In this document: positions 54,149 through 63,798 of the stretch, in pieces
Numbering within the stretch: position 1 is the first letter of the stretch
Layout of the letters: each line of letters starts with the position of its first letter
Assembly (NCBI GenBank): GCA_963675995.2
Contig: CAXXIY010000001.1
Location: 744,001 to 808,000, forward strand
Length of the DNA stretch: 64,000 nt
Source: JAAFHB01 sp963675995
GTDB taxonomy: Bacteria > Bacteroidota > Bacteroidia > Bacteroidales > Prolixibacteraceae
Reading direction: 5' to 3'
The notes under the pieces: generated by a model
The model's input: only the letters and a program-made list of their open reading frames with translations
Told to the model about the DNA's origin: nothing
Databases searched by the model: none
Position numbers and translations under genes: made by a program

Positions 54149-54460
54149 ATGGAAAATTTAAACAAATTACCACTAGAACCAGTTTCTGTTGACAAACTGT
54201 TTCATTTGCATGACGTTACAGATCTTGAATCTGAACTTTATGATGCGATTCTTACAGCACCATCCATTTTTTCTTTTAAAGATTTCTGTAAGAGATACAT
54301 TATCAGAAAATATACTCAGGATCAAATATGTAAAGCTTTACAGTCATTAATAGATAAGAAGTTTCTGTCTTATGACAGTCAGTTTAGGATTATCAAATTA
54401 CATCTGCAATCAGTTTTCCCATATACTACGCCGCAGACTTCAGACCATTGGCTAGGTTAA
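54149..54460 (+). CDS. Small hypothetical protein, possible winged-helix
   Basis: A 103-residue cytoplasmic protein. The frame opens at a TTG at 54038, but ATG 54149 (MENLNKLPLEPVSVDKLFHL) is preferred, since the earlier codons encode an unlikely Phe/Lys-rich tail. It contains ELYDAILTAPSIFSFKDFCK, IIRKYTQDQICKALQSLIDK and KFLSYDSQFRIIKLHL, a helix-helix-strand pattern like a winged helix. I cannot name a family. A very strong hairpin terminator follows. Confidence 0.55.
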   Translation: MENLNKLPLEPVSVDKLFHLHDVTDLESELYDAILTAPSIFSFKDFCKRYIIRKYTQDQICKALQSLIDKKFLSYDSQFRIIKLHLQSVFPYTTPQTSDHWLG

Positions 54461-54585
54461 TTTAGTTCAATTTAAGTAGTTGTTTAATCGAATAACTGAA
54501 AAGTCAGGAATATGGAGACTGAATTACATTGGATCAACTTCGTGCATCTTGGGACTATTTTTCGTACTTCTAAATAACTCTTTTT

Positions 54586-54621
54586 TCTCTCGCTATCCGC
54601 CAGCTGGCGAATAGCGAGAGA
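54586..54621. terminator. 36-bp near-perfect palindrome, bidirectional terminator
   Basis: Arms TCTCTCGCTATCCGCCAG and CTGGCGAATAGCGAGAGA match at 17 of 18 positions with no intervening bases. A T run precedes it and another follows, so it terminates both converging genes. Its strength and GC content set it apart from its AT-rich surroundings, so it may also be a REP-like repeat. Confidence 0.85.
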
Positions 54622-54688
54622 TTTTTTAAAATTATCTGTTTTGTGGTTGGAGTTTCACATCTCCAGAAAACCTTGCGGTAAAATCGAA

Positions 54689-55360
54689 TTACCATATTGT
54701 CGGGATAAGTCGCTTCTTTGTCTTTTGCGCATATTCAATATAGCCTGATAGTTCTTTCTTAAGTACTTCATCTTCAAAATAGGTTCTTATAAACAATAGG
54801 ATAATGTCTGTTACTATTGGAATAATACTCAAAAGTGAACCTGTAATGAATGGCAGAGCAAACAACGAAATTGTCATTCCTGAATATCCCGGATGACGAA
54901 CAATTCTGTAAACACCAGTATCACAAACGGTATGACCCCTTTCGGTTTGTATTCTCACCACACTGGAAAAGAATTTATTCTCATTTCTGGCTTTAAGAAA
55001 AATTACCTGTCCGATGAAAGTTAAGGCAATTCCTAAAACATAAATACTCCAATGAAAATCGGGTGACCATTGATAACGTCCCGAATCAAATCCTGAAATT
55101 ACAACACTTACCAGATAAGCCAAACCCGATAATGCCAATATCAGTTTATCCCACGATTTAGTCCCTTCTCCAATTTTGGAACGTTCAGACATCAATTCTA
55201 CATCATTTCTGATGACCCAAAAATTCAGAATGGCTGCAACAAGATTTGTAGTTAGAAAAATCCAACCCTGGAAATAGTTAACCTTCCCCGCACAAAGGAA
55301 TAGGATGGCAGAAAAGATCAGTGTCGCAACAATTGTTTTGATCAAAAATTTCAGCTTCAT
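54689..55360 (-). CDS. Isoprenylcysteine carboxyl methyltransferase-family membrane protein
   Basis: A 223-residue membrane protein with five hydrophobic segments. The family signature is near the C-terminus: GVYRIVRHPGYSGMTISLFA (RHPxY, SAM binding) and YFEDEVLKKELSGYIEYAQK. Members of the ICMT/PEMT fold methylate isoprenylcysteine, phospholipid or unknown small molecules. The LCM-type methyltransferase gene is 229 bases upstream on the same strand; both use SAM, but there is no further evidence of a common pathway. Confidence 0.88.
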   Translation of the reverse strand: MKLKFLIKTIVATLIFSAILFLCAGKVNYFQGWIFLTTNLVAAILNFWVIRNDVELMSERSKIGEGTKSWDKLILALSGLAYLVSVVISGFDSGRYQWSPDFHWSIYVLGIALTFIGQVIFLKARNENKFFSSVVRIQTERGHTVCDTGVYRIVRHPGYSGMTISLFALPFITGSLLSIIPIVTDIILLFIRTYFEDEVLKKELSGYIEYAQKTKKRLIPTIW

Positions 55361-55589
55361 AACGGTTCCTAATAAAGCAGTGAAAATGTATTATCAATTT
55401 TAAATGGCTGCTATCGGTCTGTGACCTTCCATTCTTTCCGGATCGAAAATATGGAAGTTGCGTCCAAATTCTCTTAATCTTCAATACCGGGATCGAATAT
55501 TGGGCATTCGTAATTTACCTAGTTTATTCGGACATGAGCTAATGACATAATTTTCAAGGCATCCGAAATTTCCATTCCGATTCTTTTCA

Positions 55590-56336
55590 TCAATGGATAT
55601 TTTTTTTATGTTCTCTAAACATTGGCATAGTGCTCTTTACTTTAATATTCTTGTCCCATTTCTCAATTTCGAAGATATTGTCAATTCCCCATTTCAAGTA
55701 GGCATTTTTATCCATTCCTCCTTTATCAATCACTTTTTTGTTTGCGATTTTCATCCCTTTCTTTGAACTATAATCAAAGATTATTTCTGCTCCCGGGATG
55801 TAAGTATGAAAATCGCTAAATAGTTTTTTTACTCCAGCTTCATCAAAGTAATAAATAACTCCGGCAATTAGTAGCATTACCTTATTGGCATTTTCTATTT
55901 TTTGATACCAGTCTGTGTCAAAAACCGACATCGAAATAAATTGTCTTCGGTCCGTCTCCGGAATATATTTTTTACGCAGAGCTATAGAATCAGGTAAATC
56001 CAGATCTTTCCAATCTATTTTCCCATTATCGACCCTGTCAAATGTAGTATCAAGTCCACAACCAACATTAACAATAGTAGCCTTAGGGTAAGCAGAAATG
56101 AATTCTCTGATCTTTTCATCGAAAAATATACTTCGTGCAATCCATGCAGCCTGACTTAATCTACTCACATGGTTTGCAATCGCACTAAAGTCGTAAGAAA
56201 GGCTATCTATTATCGAAACAGCCTTGTAATCAATTAATAATGGCTTTTGTTTTTTCGTCTCAATTGCTCTGCCCCATAATGGCAATAATAATGTTCTTTG
56301 AACACTACCTAGACTTATTTCATTTTCTTCATTCAT
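55590..56336 (-). CDS. Class I SAM-dependent methyltransferase (LCM family)
   Basis: A 248-residue methyltransferase. ATG 56336 (MNEENEISLGSVQRTLLLPL) is preferred over a start six codons upstream. Motifs: DYKAVSIIDSL, WIARSIFFDEKIREFI, SAM-binding IVNVGCGLDTTFDRVD and WKDLDLPDSIALRKKYI with the usual acidic DLPD. This is the leucine carboxyl methyltransferase/PPM-like family, which in bacteria acts on diverse acids, including tetracenomycin-type natural products. The substrate is unknown. Confidence 0.88.
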   Translation of the reverse strand: MNEENEISLGSVQRTLLLPLWGRAIETKKQKPLLIDYKAVSIIDSLSYDFSAIANHVSRLSQAAWIARSIFFDEKIREFISAYPKATIVNVGCGLDTTFDRVDNGKIDWKDLDLPDSIALRKKYIPETDRRQFISMSVFDTDWYQKIENANKVMLLIAGVIYYFDEAGVKKLFSDFHTYIPGAEIIFDYSSKKGMKIANKKVIDKGGMDKNAYLKWGIDNIFEIEKWDKNIKVKSTMPMFREHKKNIH

Positions 56337-56537
56337 AATCATTACCTTTAGCATCTGGCCATGCGAGATAATATTGCGATTATTCGACAGGTAAAGTTAC
56401 ATAATCTTTTTATCAGCTAAATTCATGAAGGGTTTTTATTAACCTTATTGCTGACCTTTCTTTCAGTTTTCCGAAAACCATATGCAGGAATTAAAATAAG
56501 CTCATCTTCAGTAACTACCAGGAATCTATTCAACCCT

Positions 56538-57770
56538 TTATTTTGCCCCAATACATAAGAGATGGGTGGTACTACGCAGGTAGATCTTTCCGTTGCTGAT
56601 TGCAGGAGAGGCAAACATTGTCTCTCCAATATTGTTTTTCGCAACCGGTTCAAAGATGGAACCTGGTTTAAAGACTGTGATTATACCCTGATCAGAGGGT
56701 ACATAAACCAATCCGCCAGCAAGAACCGCTGAGCCATATTGCTTCCCCAGATTCTCGTTCCAGAGAACTTTCCCTGTTGACGCCTCCATACAATTCACCA
56801 ATCCATTGACCATTGTAGTGATTAAATAATTACCTGTCGTAACTGATGATGGGACATAAAAGGCTCCATCAACCGATTGCCAGGCAATATGGGTGTTGGT
56901 TACATCGCCATTCCCATCTGGTTTAAGGGCATAGATGATCCGTTTGGGCCATCCACTACTGATGATCACCAATCCGGACTGTTCGTTATAAACGGGACTC
57001 GAAGCAAAATCCTCGGAAGGGCCTGTGGCAATCCAGTATCGCGACCCGTCTTCAGGATTAATTGAGGCTACCTCCATATTTCCGCAAACAATCATCTGAG
57101 TTCTTCCCGCAAGCTTCCTGATAAGTGGGGTACTAAAACTATGGGATTTTTTATCGAATTTAGTTTTCCACAGCGTATTACCATCTGCCTGGCTTAAGGC
57201 AGCAATAAATGCATCCCCCTTACTATCGCCATTGATGATTACCTTATCTTTATAGAGGATCGGAGATACACTGTAACCATGCGGACTAGCATAGGTGCCG
57301 GGACGTTTTATCCATAACTGCTTCCCGGAAAAGTCATATGCTGCAACTACAACTGAATCGCCATCAAGAAATGACAAAAAGATGGATTTCCCGTCAGTAA
57401 CCGGGGTACCCGAAGCAAAGCTGTTATCAGGATGTTTTCGTTCCAGTGGATTTTTAAGTACGGATACCTGCCAAAGCAAGCCTCCCGTTTTTGTATCATA
57501 ACATAACAGTTGTTTTTCCTGGGTTTCTGTCAGTGCCGTAACAGTAAACAGCTTCTCTTCCCATACAATGGGTGATGCATAACCAATACCCGGAACCGGG
57601 ACCTTCCATAACACATTGGTCGTTGAATCCCATTTAACCGGCAGATTTGTTTCTGAACTTGTGCCATCTCCGTTTGGACCGCGCCATCCCGGCCAATTCT
57701 CAGCCATTGCTACAGATTGAAAAATGAATAAGAGAACAACAATTACACCTATAATCCTGACATTTACCAT
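56538..57770 (-). CDS. PQQ-like beta-propeller exported protein
   Basis: A 410-residue protein with a type I signal peptide (cleavage near VAMAENW). The mature N-terminus PGWRGPNGDGTSSETNLPVK marks the same propeller family as the lipoprotein at 30228-31442. Blade motifs include QLLCYDTKTGGLLWQVSVL, FIAALSQADGNTLWKTKF, NCMEASTGKVLWNENLG and YVPSDQGIITVF. It is free in the periplasm or secreted, unlike its lipidated paralogue. It is a single-gene unit. Confidence 0.87.
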   Translation of the reverse strand: MVNVRIIGVIVVLLFIFQSVAMAENWPGWRGPNGDGTSSETNLPVKWDSTTNVLWKVPVPGIGYASPIVWEEKLFTVTALTETQEKQLLCYDTKTGGLLWQVSVLKNPLERKHPDNSFASGTPVTDGKSIFLSFLDGDSVVVAAYDFSGKQLWIKRPGTYASPHGYSVSPILYKDKVIINGDSKGDAFIAALSQADGNTLWKTKFDKKSHSFSTPLIRKLAGRTQMIVCGNMEVASINPEDGSRYWIATGPSEDFASSPVYNEQSGLVIISSGWPKRIIYALKPDGNGDVTNTHIAWQSVDGAFYVPSSVTTGNYLITTMVNGLVNCMEASTGKVLWNENLGKQYGSAVLAGGLVYVPSDQGIITVFKPGSIFEPVAKNNIGETMFASPAISNGKIYLRSTTHLLCIGAK

Positions 57771-57849
57771 TTGGTTGATAATATTTAAGTTTAAAATAAT
57801 AATTTGACTTGGCGATTTGACCTAACCTATAAGGACTTCAAATTGGGTT

Positions 57850-58162
57850 TTGCAGAAAACATAAATCATTCCGCATTCCTAGGATTTGGGACCATTCAAT
57901 TGTTGAGAATTTTGTCATATCTTTCATTAGAAATAGGATTGCTTACCTCACCTATAACCTCCATCTGTTTAATGCAAGCAAATCTCATTTGGATAAATGC
58001 CTAACCAATCCCCTGAAAATAATTCAGGTCGGCAAGAATATCCAGGTCACTTTGATAATCAGCTTCATTGCGAGCATACAAGCCCAATAAATATGCTTTC
58101 AAAACGGGTCGTATTTCGAAATATCTTTTGATTGATTCGAAGCTATTGTTGTCAAGTTTCAC
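57850..58162 (-). pseudogene. MNT nucleotidyltransferase-HEPN toxin-antitoxin remnant
   Basis: The minus strand from 58162 reads VLKAYLLGLYARNEADYQSD and LDILADLNYFQGIG, then TAG; this is the core of a minimal nucleotidyltransferase (MntA-like antitoxin, GSYARGE-type motif with the Ser lost). Beyond the stop, with frame changes, come FIQMR, CIKQMEVIGEVSNPISNERYD and then FSTIEWSQILGMRNDL, the core of a HEPN/HepT-like (DUF86) toxin. The middle of both genes is deleted and the HEPN RxxxxxH active site is incomplete. The module is dead. The rest of the 530-base gap holds no recognisable gene; a plus-strand frame at 57804-58004 is its shadow. Confidence 0.8.
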
Positions 58163-58300
58163 AGAACAAATATATAAAATAATCTATGGTTAATGTCCTG
58201 ATTTCCCTTTTCCGGCCCTGCCAAATCTCCTGCTATCTAAACAACGCCTTCCTGTGAGAATCAATATCCCTTCTTCGGAAGGAGGCTAATCTCTTCTTTT

Positions 58301-60169
58301 TCATTCTTCTTTGAATATGACCTTTTGAATATCTGCAATCTGCAAATTATTTAAAAAATCAATTAATTCAGCATTTTTATCCTTCGAATAAGTCCCATTG
58401 AAAAACATAAAATTTCTAATATATACCAATTCATTTTTTGCAGAATGATATTCAACCTGGTATTTCCCAAAAATGGTTTCAATTACCTCGCCTTTGGGGA
58501 TGTATTCCGGTTTAAAATTGATTGGCAATATAAATCTGATTGTGTCAGACATGGTGTAGCTGTTTTCTAACCATATATCATTAAATCTTTTCTCATTAAA
58601 TTTCTGAGCATTACAGAATATATTCAGATAATTAGGCTTAAAAGTATAAAACCGATCTGTTCTGGACATAAAACTCCGTTCATTCATTTGAATATCTAAT
58701 AACATTTTTGGAAAAACATCATTTGTTTCAGAAATCTTGAAATCTTCAATCTCAAGATTAACTGAAGGATATCTATCAATAAGTACTTTTTGCTGATTCT
58801 TCCTGTCACTATTTTTTAAAAGGATGAGATCATCCATTAAAATACCTGATTCTTTATAGGTGGCATTGCATCGCATATTTCCATTTTTATCAAGAAGAAT
58901 AATTGCTTTTGTTGTCTGATAATTCTCGGTTGATCCAAAATCCGGGGTATTAACTATTTTGCCCCCCGTCTGATTAATACATACCGCTTTTCTGTTGCAA
59001 TTACTGCTTCCGATATACCCGAAAGGAATATGGTTGTTTGTACATTCAAGCCAGATTGTATCTCCATGTAACGGGATGGCAAGTATAACATGATTCGTTT
59101 GGTAAACGCTTGGGAAATCGCTCCATTTAATTCTGCGATCCTTCCCATTACCAATTTCAGTATAAATTGCATCAACCCCAATGACTGACAATAGCGATTT
59201 TAGATAATTTGATAATGCTTTGCAATCTCCATATTTACACTTATCAACGGTTGATGCCGATACTGCCTGAAAGCCACCTATTCCCTTTTGAATACTGACA
59301 TATCGTGTGTTTGACTGAAAATACCTGTAAATAGATTTAATTTTAGCAATTGTGTCATTCACAGGATCTGTTAATTGATGAACTTTTAATATTGTTTCAA
59401 CAGGCAATATATTCCTGTTGTCTAATAAGTTCCAAACCCATTTACCATAATTTTCCCACGTATCATTGGTTCCACAATAACCTTCATAGCAGAATTGCTT
59501 TGGCGAAATAACGATTGAAGGGAATAAATCGATAATTCCCTCAGAGAAATCCTCCCGGGGAATTGAATTTACATTTTGACAACTCCAACTATTAACTTTA
59601 GTATTGCCCTGAATAAAGCGATCATGCGTGCCACAAAATTTGTTTGTCCTAAATCCAATTTCCAGATCTTTAGGCGATTTTATTACTAACTGAACTGATT
59701 TTGAAGCTATTCCATAATCATCCAATAGTGTCCAATAACAACCCAGAAAGTAATTGTATTCCAATTCATATTCATACTCAACAAAATAAGGGTAATTGAA
59801 ATAGCGAATATTTGCCCTTTTAACTTTACTATCCGAATAGAGTGAATAATCATCGAAATCGCTGACTGTAAATAGTTCCGACTTTAAAATCTTCCTGATC
59901 ACCTTCCCGTTTGAATCGAATAAATTACCTTTAAAATCCTTTAATCGAGTATGATTGCCAAAGGGTATTTCAATGTTACCAAATCTCTCTCCCTGAGCTC
60001 TTAATATTTTAACGCGATACTTATAGAGAAGGGTTGTTTTAGTTAATGAGGAAATATTATATTCAGCTCTCTTGAGTTCAACAACAGCGCTATCAATTGA
60101 ATCTTTACCCTGCCCATATGAATTGAATACATAAAAAGAAATTAAAAGAATGAAAACGAGGTTTTTCAT
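58301..60169 (-). CDS. DUF3857/transglutaminase-like exported protein
   Basis: A 622-residue exported protein (signal peptide to FNSYGQ, residue 20). The N-terminal DUF3857 domain (KYRVKILRAQGERFGNIEIP, YPYFVEYEYELEYNYF) is followed by a transglutaminase-like domain: IYRYFQSNTRYVSIQKGIGG, catalytic Cys316 in KYGDCKALSNY, His360 in TNHVILAI and an acidic residue Glu375 in IWLEC where Asp is usual. A C-terminal DUF2569-like beta part follows. It overlaps its paralogue by four bases (ATGA), so the pair are coupled. The function is unknown. Confidence 0.87.
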   Translation of the reverse strand: MKNLVFILLISFYVFNSYGQGKDSIDSAVVELKRAEYNISSLTKTTLLYKYRVKILRAQGERFGNIEIPFGNHTRLKDFKGNLFDSNGKVIRKILKSELFTVSDFDDYSLYSDSKVKRANIRYFNYPYFVEYEYELEYNYFLGCYWTLLDDYGIASKSVQLVIKSPKDLEIGFRTNKFCGTHDRFIQGNTKVNSWSCQNVNSIPREDFSEGIIDLFPSIVISPKQFCYEGYCGTNDTWENYGKWVWNLLDNRNILPVETILKVHQLTDPVNDTIAKIKSIYRYFQSNTRYVSIQKGIGGFQAVSASTVDKCKYGDCKALSNYLKSLLSVIGVDAIYTEIGNGKDRRIKWSDFPSVYQTNHVILAIPLHGDTIWLECTNNHIPFGYIGSSNCNRKAVCINQTGGKIVNTPDFGSTENYQTTKAIILLDKNGNMRCNATYKESGILMDDLILLKNSDRKNQQKVLIDRYPSVNLEIEDFKISETNDVFPKMLLDIQMNERSFMSRTDRFYTFKPNYLNIFCNAQKFNEKRFNDIWLENSYTMSDTIRFILPINFKPEYIPKGEVIETIFGKYQVEYHSAKNELVYIRNFMFFNGTYSKDKNAELIDFLNNLQIADIQKVIFKEE

Positions 60170-62079
60170 ATCTTTTTCTCTAAGACGATAGGCTCATTCA
60201 TTTTCAGTATAATCTGATTATAAAATTCTCTTAAGTAATCATAATATTCCCTTGGCATTATTGAAATATTTATATCCTGTGCCATAAATATGGACAATTG
60301 ATTTCCCATATACGTAATATTGTAAATGAACTTTCCAGCTTTATTTGGAAGTGAAAACGCTATATTCTTTGGTAAAATCTCAGGAATGTAACCTTTGGGG
60401 ATAATAATAGAATATCTTATTTGTTTTGAATATGGGAAATCCAACTCTATCGGAAATAACCGATCTTTTTGTTTATAAGGATTTCCGAAATCATTGGAAT
60501 TTAAATTGAAATAAATTTTGTCCGGAAATTGGAATTTTGAAGAATAATAGAGGTTTTCTGAAAAATTGGAATTTTCGATGTTTTGATTTTGAATACCTGA
60601 ACTGTCTTTTTTAAAAATAGTATTACCGATAAGATTGATGGTCTCTGGTTGCCTTACATTTTGCTCAGTGAATATATTCTGCCGGTTTGAAGCGAAATAA
60701 CCGGAATACTTATTGAGAATCTCCATATGAACTCCTGAACTATCGAATTTGCAGGTTATAGACCTATTTTCCTTTGAATCAGTCGGGTATTTTATATCAA
60801 TCCATTTCCCATTCTTTTTGTCAAGTAAAAATCCAGAATAATTGCAATCCTCATAGGGGATCAGATAACAGTTTTTATCTGAGTTAATTCCATCAATATA
60901 CTTATAACCATTATCGTCCTGAATGGCCACAATAATATGATTAAATTGTTCTAATAATGGATAGTCCTTTGTGACCTTACCATGCGATTTAGTAGAAATT
61001 AATACAGGATAGGCATTAATTCCGGCTTCAGTCAATAACAAGCAAGTAAGAAGGTTAATTTCTGCCGAATTTCCCTGTTTTGAATTTAATAGTTCTGTAA
61101 GACTCTTTTCTGTAAAAATGTAATAATCCTTTGTCCAGGTAATACCCGATTTGACAAACTTATAAATCTTCTGAATCTTCGCCTCCCTTGAATCGGAATC
61201 ATTCATAATTGTATCCAATACCTCTTTCACCTTTCCGGTTCGGTTCAGATATTTGGTATATTCTTCAGAAATATCTTCAGCCAATTTGTCCCAGCTTATC
61301 AATACATCTTTGTCATAGATGTGTTTTGCATAAGCACCCGTTTCCCAGACCTCATAACTTTGCAGCTGAAACCTGAGTTTTTCCACGTAGTCTTCATAAC
61401 AAAAAACATTTTTCTCATTCTCATACCCAGGAATATTGTTTAATACCCAAAGATTGTCAATATTCTCTTTCCCATTATATTTTGACTTAAGCATATCCCC
61501 AAAAATTAATATGCTATATTTCAATGTGGGAGGAAACCTGACTTTTATTTCGCTATAAATTGTTGGCATTTGATGCTGGAAAATCCATGAATCCAAAAAT
61601 GCAATTCTTTGTGTGATTAAGGTATATTTGTATTCCAGAATCGAACCCTCCTTTACAGAAGGAAAGGTAAACCTGATTTCACTCCAGCGTGAGTTATCGA
61701 TTTTTGTATAAAAATCACTCTTCTTTAATTCGGTTTTGGAAATTACACCATTCTCAATATTGATCGTTTGTGCTTCAATATCCACGATGGTTTCCAAATT
61801 ATTTTTGTAATAATATGGTATTTCAATATTTGCAAATTGAATTCCCTGCTGACTTAAAATTTTGATTTTCTTATAGATATGGATATAGGCATTTCCAGCA
61901 CTAAAATCAATAGAACCATTTTCAGACAAAATAACTGCTTTTGCAGTACTGTCAAAACTACAGATCTTCAAATCAATCTCTTTACCTGTAGGTTTTCCCC
62001 ATTTTATGGGTACCTGAGAAAACGATAACAAACTGAAAGAGAAACATATGGATAATACAATACTTTTCATTTGCAACAA
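60166..62079 (-). CDS. DUF3857/transglutaminase-like exported protein, Cys lost
   Basis: A 637-residue paralogue of the next gene, with a signal peptide (FSFSLLSFSQ) after MLQM or MKSI. It has DUF3857 at the N-terminus (YIHIYKKIKILSQQGIQF, GSILEYKYTLITQR) and a transglutaminase-like core (KIYKFVKSGITWTKDYYIF). At the nucleophile position it reads SKQGNSAEINLLT, with Ser338 in place of Cys; His381 (FNHIIVAI) and Asp396 (KYIDG) remain. It is thus probably not a classical transglutaminase, perhaps a binding or scaffold protein, and pairs with the Cys-containing gene that follows it. An M28 peptidase gene lies 191 bases upstream on the same strand. Confidence 0.87.
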   Translation of the reverse strand: MLQMKSIVLSICFSFSLLSFSQVPIKWGKPTGKEIDLKICSFDSTAKAVILSENGSIDFSAGNAYIHIYKKIKILSQQGIQFANIEIPYYYKNNLETIVDIEAQTINIENGVISKTELKKSDFYTKIDNSRWSEIRFTFPSVKEGSILEYKYTLITQRIAFLDSWIFQHQMPTIYSEIKVRFPPTLKYSILIFGDMLKSKYNGKENIDNLWVLNNIPGYENEKNVFCYEDYVEKLRFQLQSYEVWETGAYAKHIYDKDVLISWDKLAEDISEEYTKYLNRTGKVKEVLDTIMNDSDSREAKIQKIYKFVKSGITWTKDYYIFTEKSLTELLNSKQGNSAEINLLTCLLLTEAGINAYPVLISTKSHGKVTKDYPLLEQFNHIIVAIQDDNGYKYIDGINSDKNCYLIPYEDCNYSGFLLDKKNGKWIDIKYPTDSKENRSITCKFDSSGVHMEILNKYSGYFASNRQNIFTEQNVRQPETINLIGNTIFKKDSSGIQNQNIENSNFSENLYYSSKFQFPDKIYFNLNSNDFGNPYKQKDRLFPIELDFPYSKQIRYSIIIPKGYIPEILPKNIAFSLPNKAGKFIYNITYMGNQLSIFMAQDINISIMPREYYDYLREFYNQIILKMNEPIVLEKKI

Positions 62080-62270
62080 TTTGATTTTAATAGCTCCTTA
62101 AGTGCCTTGATACTGTTAATTTACATTTTGTTTGTGAGGTCTGTCTATTCATTAACAATTATTAGTCATAATCCACCTGTTATATAATAGTTGAATCGAG
62201 TACAACAGCCTGAATAGCCCGATGTACCGGCAGTTATTTGTACAAGGTAGAATCAATGGCTGATGGATGA

Positions 62271-63551
62271 TCAGATTTTATCAAAAAATTGAATCATGAG
62301 TGCACAATAATCGACAAATTCTGTGAATGGCAATGTTTCGTATTTGTCGTAAATATCGTGATAGGCTTTTATGCCACCCTGCGTGTAGATATAAAAACAT
62401 GGGACACCTTTTTGGTAGAAAAAGCAATGGTCACTGTTGCAGGCTGCTCCGCGTATATCAATTTTAGGCAAATATTTATTTTCAGAATTAATCTTAGTCA
62501 ATAAATCAAACTTCTCTTTATAAACACTTCCATTGACGACTCTTACCCCCTCCTCTCCGGTCCCGGCCATATCAAAATTGATGAGGAACTTTATGCTGTT
62601 TAGTTTCATTAAAGGATGTTCAGTGAATTCTTTTGCCCCCAGAATACCCACCTCTTCGGCTGATAATGCAATAAATACTACCGAATATTTAGGTTTGTTT
62701 TTTGCATAATAATTGGCCAAACTTAAAATCATTGCTACTCCGCTAGCATTATCGTTGGCTCCGGGAAAATAGGTCGCTTTCCCCATTCTACCCAAATGGT
62801 CATAGTGCGCTGTAACAACGATAAAAGAGTCAGGGTTGAAACTCCCTTTCAGATAACCAACAATATTTTGAGTTTCGTAATTCTTAATGAATTTACTTTC
62901 GATATTGACTTCAACCGAATTAACGCAACTAAGGCTTATATCCTTATTAATAACCACTACCGGCCTGATGTTCTGAAAAGTAGAATTTTCCCACACTAAT
63001 TTCTCCTTCGTGAAAATAATAACCCCTTTAACCGAAATTTGAGGACTATGTTTAAGGTAGGAGATATTTTCATCAATCCTCTTATTTAATTCTTTATCGT
63101 CAGCTACTTTCTCTGTATTATCAATTAAGATGAAACAATCTCCAGCCTTACTGATAAGATCCGTCAGCTTTTCCTTTGTATCGATCCCCTTTCGACTGGA
63201 TTTTAAAATGTTGTATTTCCCTTTAATCCCCGGAGAAGAAGATTCAACAAGATAATCAACCGCCGGTTTTAACGTTTCGCCATCAATTTTTAGCAACATT
63301 TTATTTGGAAATGTATTGACAGGTATATCGAACTTTTGATAATATGACTTACCCAGTGGGAGTAATCCGATGCTCTTGTATTCGCCGGAGATAAATTCAG
63401 CAGCCAGCAAATTCCCCTTTTGGGTATATCCTCGCCCCTGCAATTCAGGAGCAGCTAATTTCTTAACAACGGATTTTGCATATTCAAGATCCTGAGAATA
63501 GGTGATCAAACTTAAAATCAATAAAATCAATAAAATACTTACTCTTCTCAT
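62271..63551 (-). CDS. M28 family zinc aminopeptidase
   Basis: A 426-residue exported peptidase. ATG 63551 (MRRVSILLILLILSLITYSQ) gives a clean signal peptide; ten extra codons upstream are unlikely to be used. Zinc and catalytic motifs are in order: VVTAHYDHLG (His and Asp ligand region), FPGANDNASGVA (bridging Asp), ALSAEEVGILGAKEF (catalytic Glu pair), INFDMAG (Asp) and NSDHCFFYQKGVPC (His). A PA-like insertion precedes the catalytic core. It is a likely periplasmic or surface aminopeptidase. No partner gene is adjacent except the DUF3857 pair. Confidence 0.92.
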   Translation of the reverse strand: MRRVSILLILLILSLITYSQDLEYAKSVVKKLAAPELQGRGYTQKGNLLAAEFISGEYKSIGLLPLGKSYYQKFDIPVNTFPNKMLLKIDGETLKPAVDYLVESSSPGIKGKYNILKSSRKGIDTKEKLTDLISKAGDCFILIDNTEKVADDKELNKRIDENISYLKHSPQISVKGVIIFTKEKLVWENSTFQNIRPVVVINKDISLSCVNSVEVNIESKFIKNYETQNIVGYLKGSFNPDSFIVVTAHYDHLGRMGKATYFPGANDNASGVAMILSLANYYAKNKPKYSVVFIALSAEEVGILGAKEFTEHPLMKLNSIKFLINFDMAGTGEEGVRVVNGSVYKEKFDLLTKINSENKYLPKIDIRGAACNSDHCFFYQKGVPCFYIYTQGGIKAYHDIYDKYETLPFTEFVDYCALMIQFFDKI

Positions 63552-63798
63552 AAAAATTGTTTCCTTAATATAATATAGCAAATGTAAAAATAAGAATGAC
63601 CCTTTTGTCGTTTATATTGTATTTTATTGGGGATAATTAAATGTATTTTATTCAGATCAGTTCCCAATCATAAAACTGCTCTTTTTTGCGGAGTACGATC
63701 AATCATCATCACTGGTAGGTGTCAATACGAAGGAAAGAGGAGGATTACCCAAAAATAAAATCAATCATACCTTGGGTCTGAGTTTAATTTCCATTGTT

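Noticed and set aside
57804..58004. A 66-codon plus-strand frame in the gap after the second propeller gene
   Set aside because: The opposite strand carries clear MNT-HEPN remnants here, which explain the sequence better.
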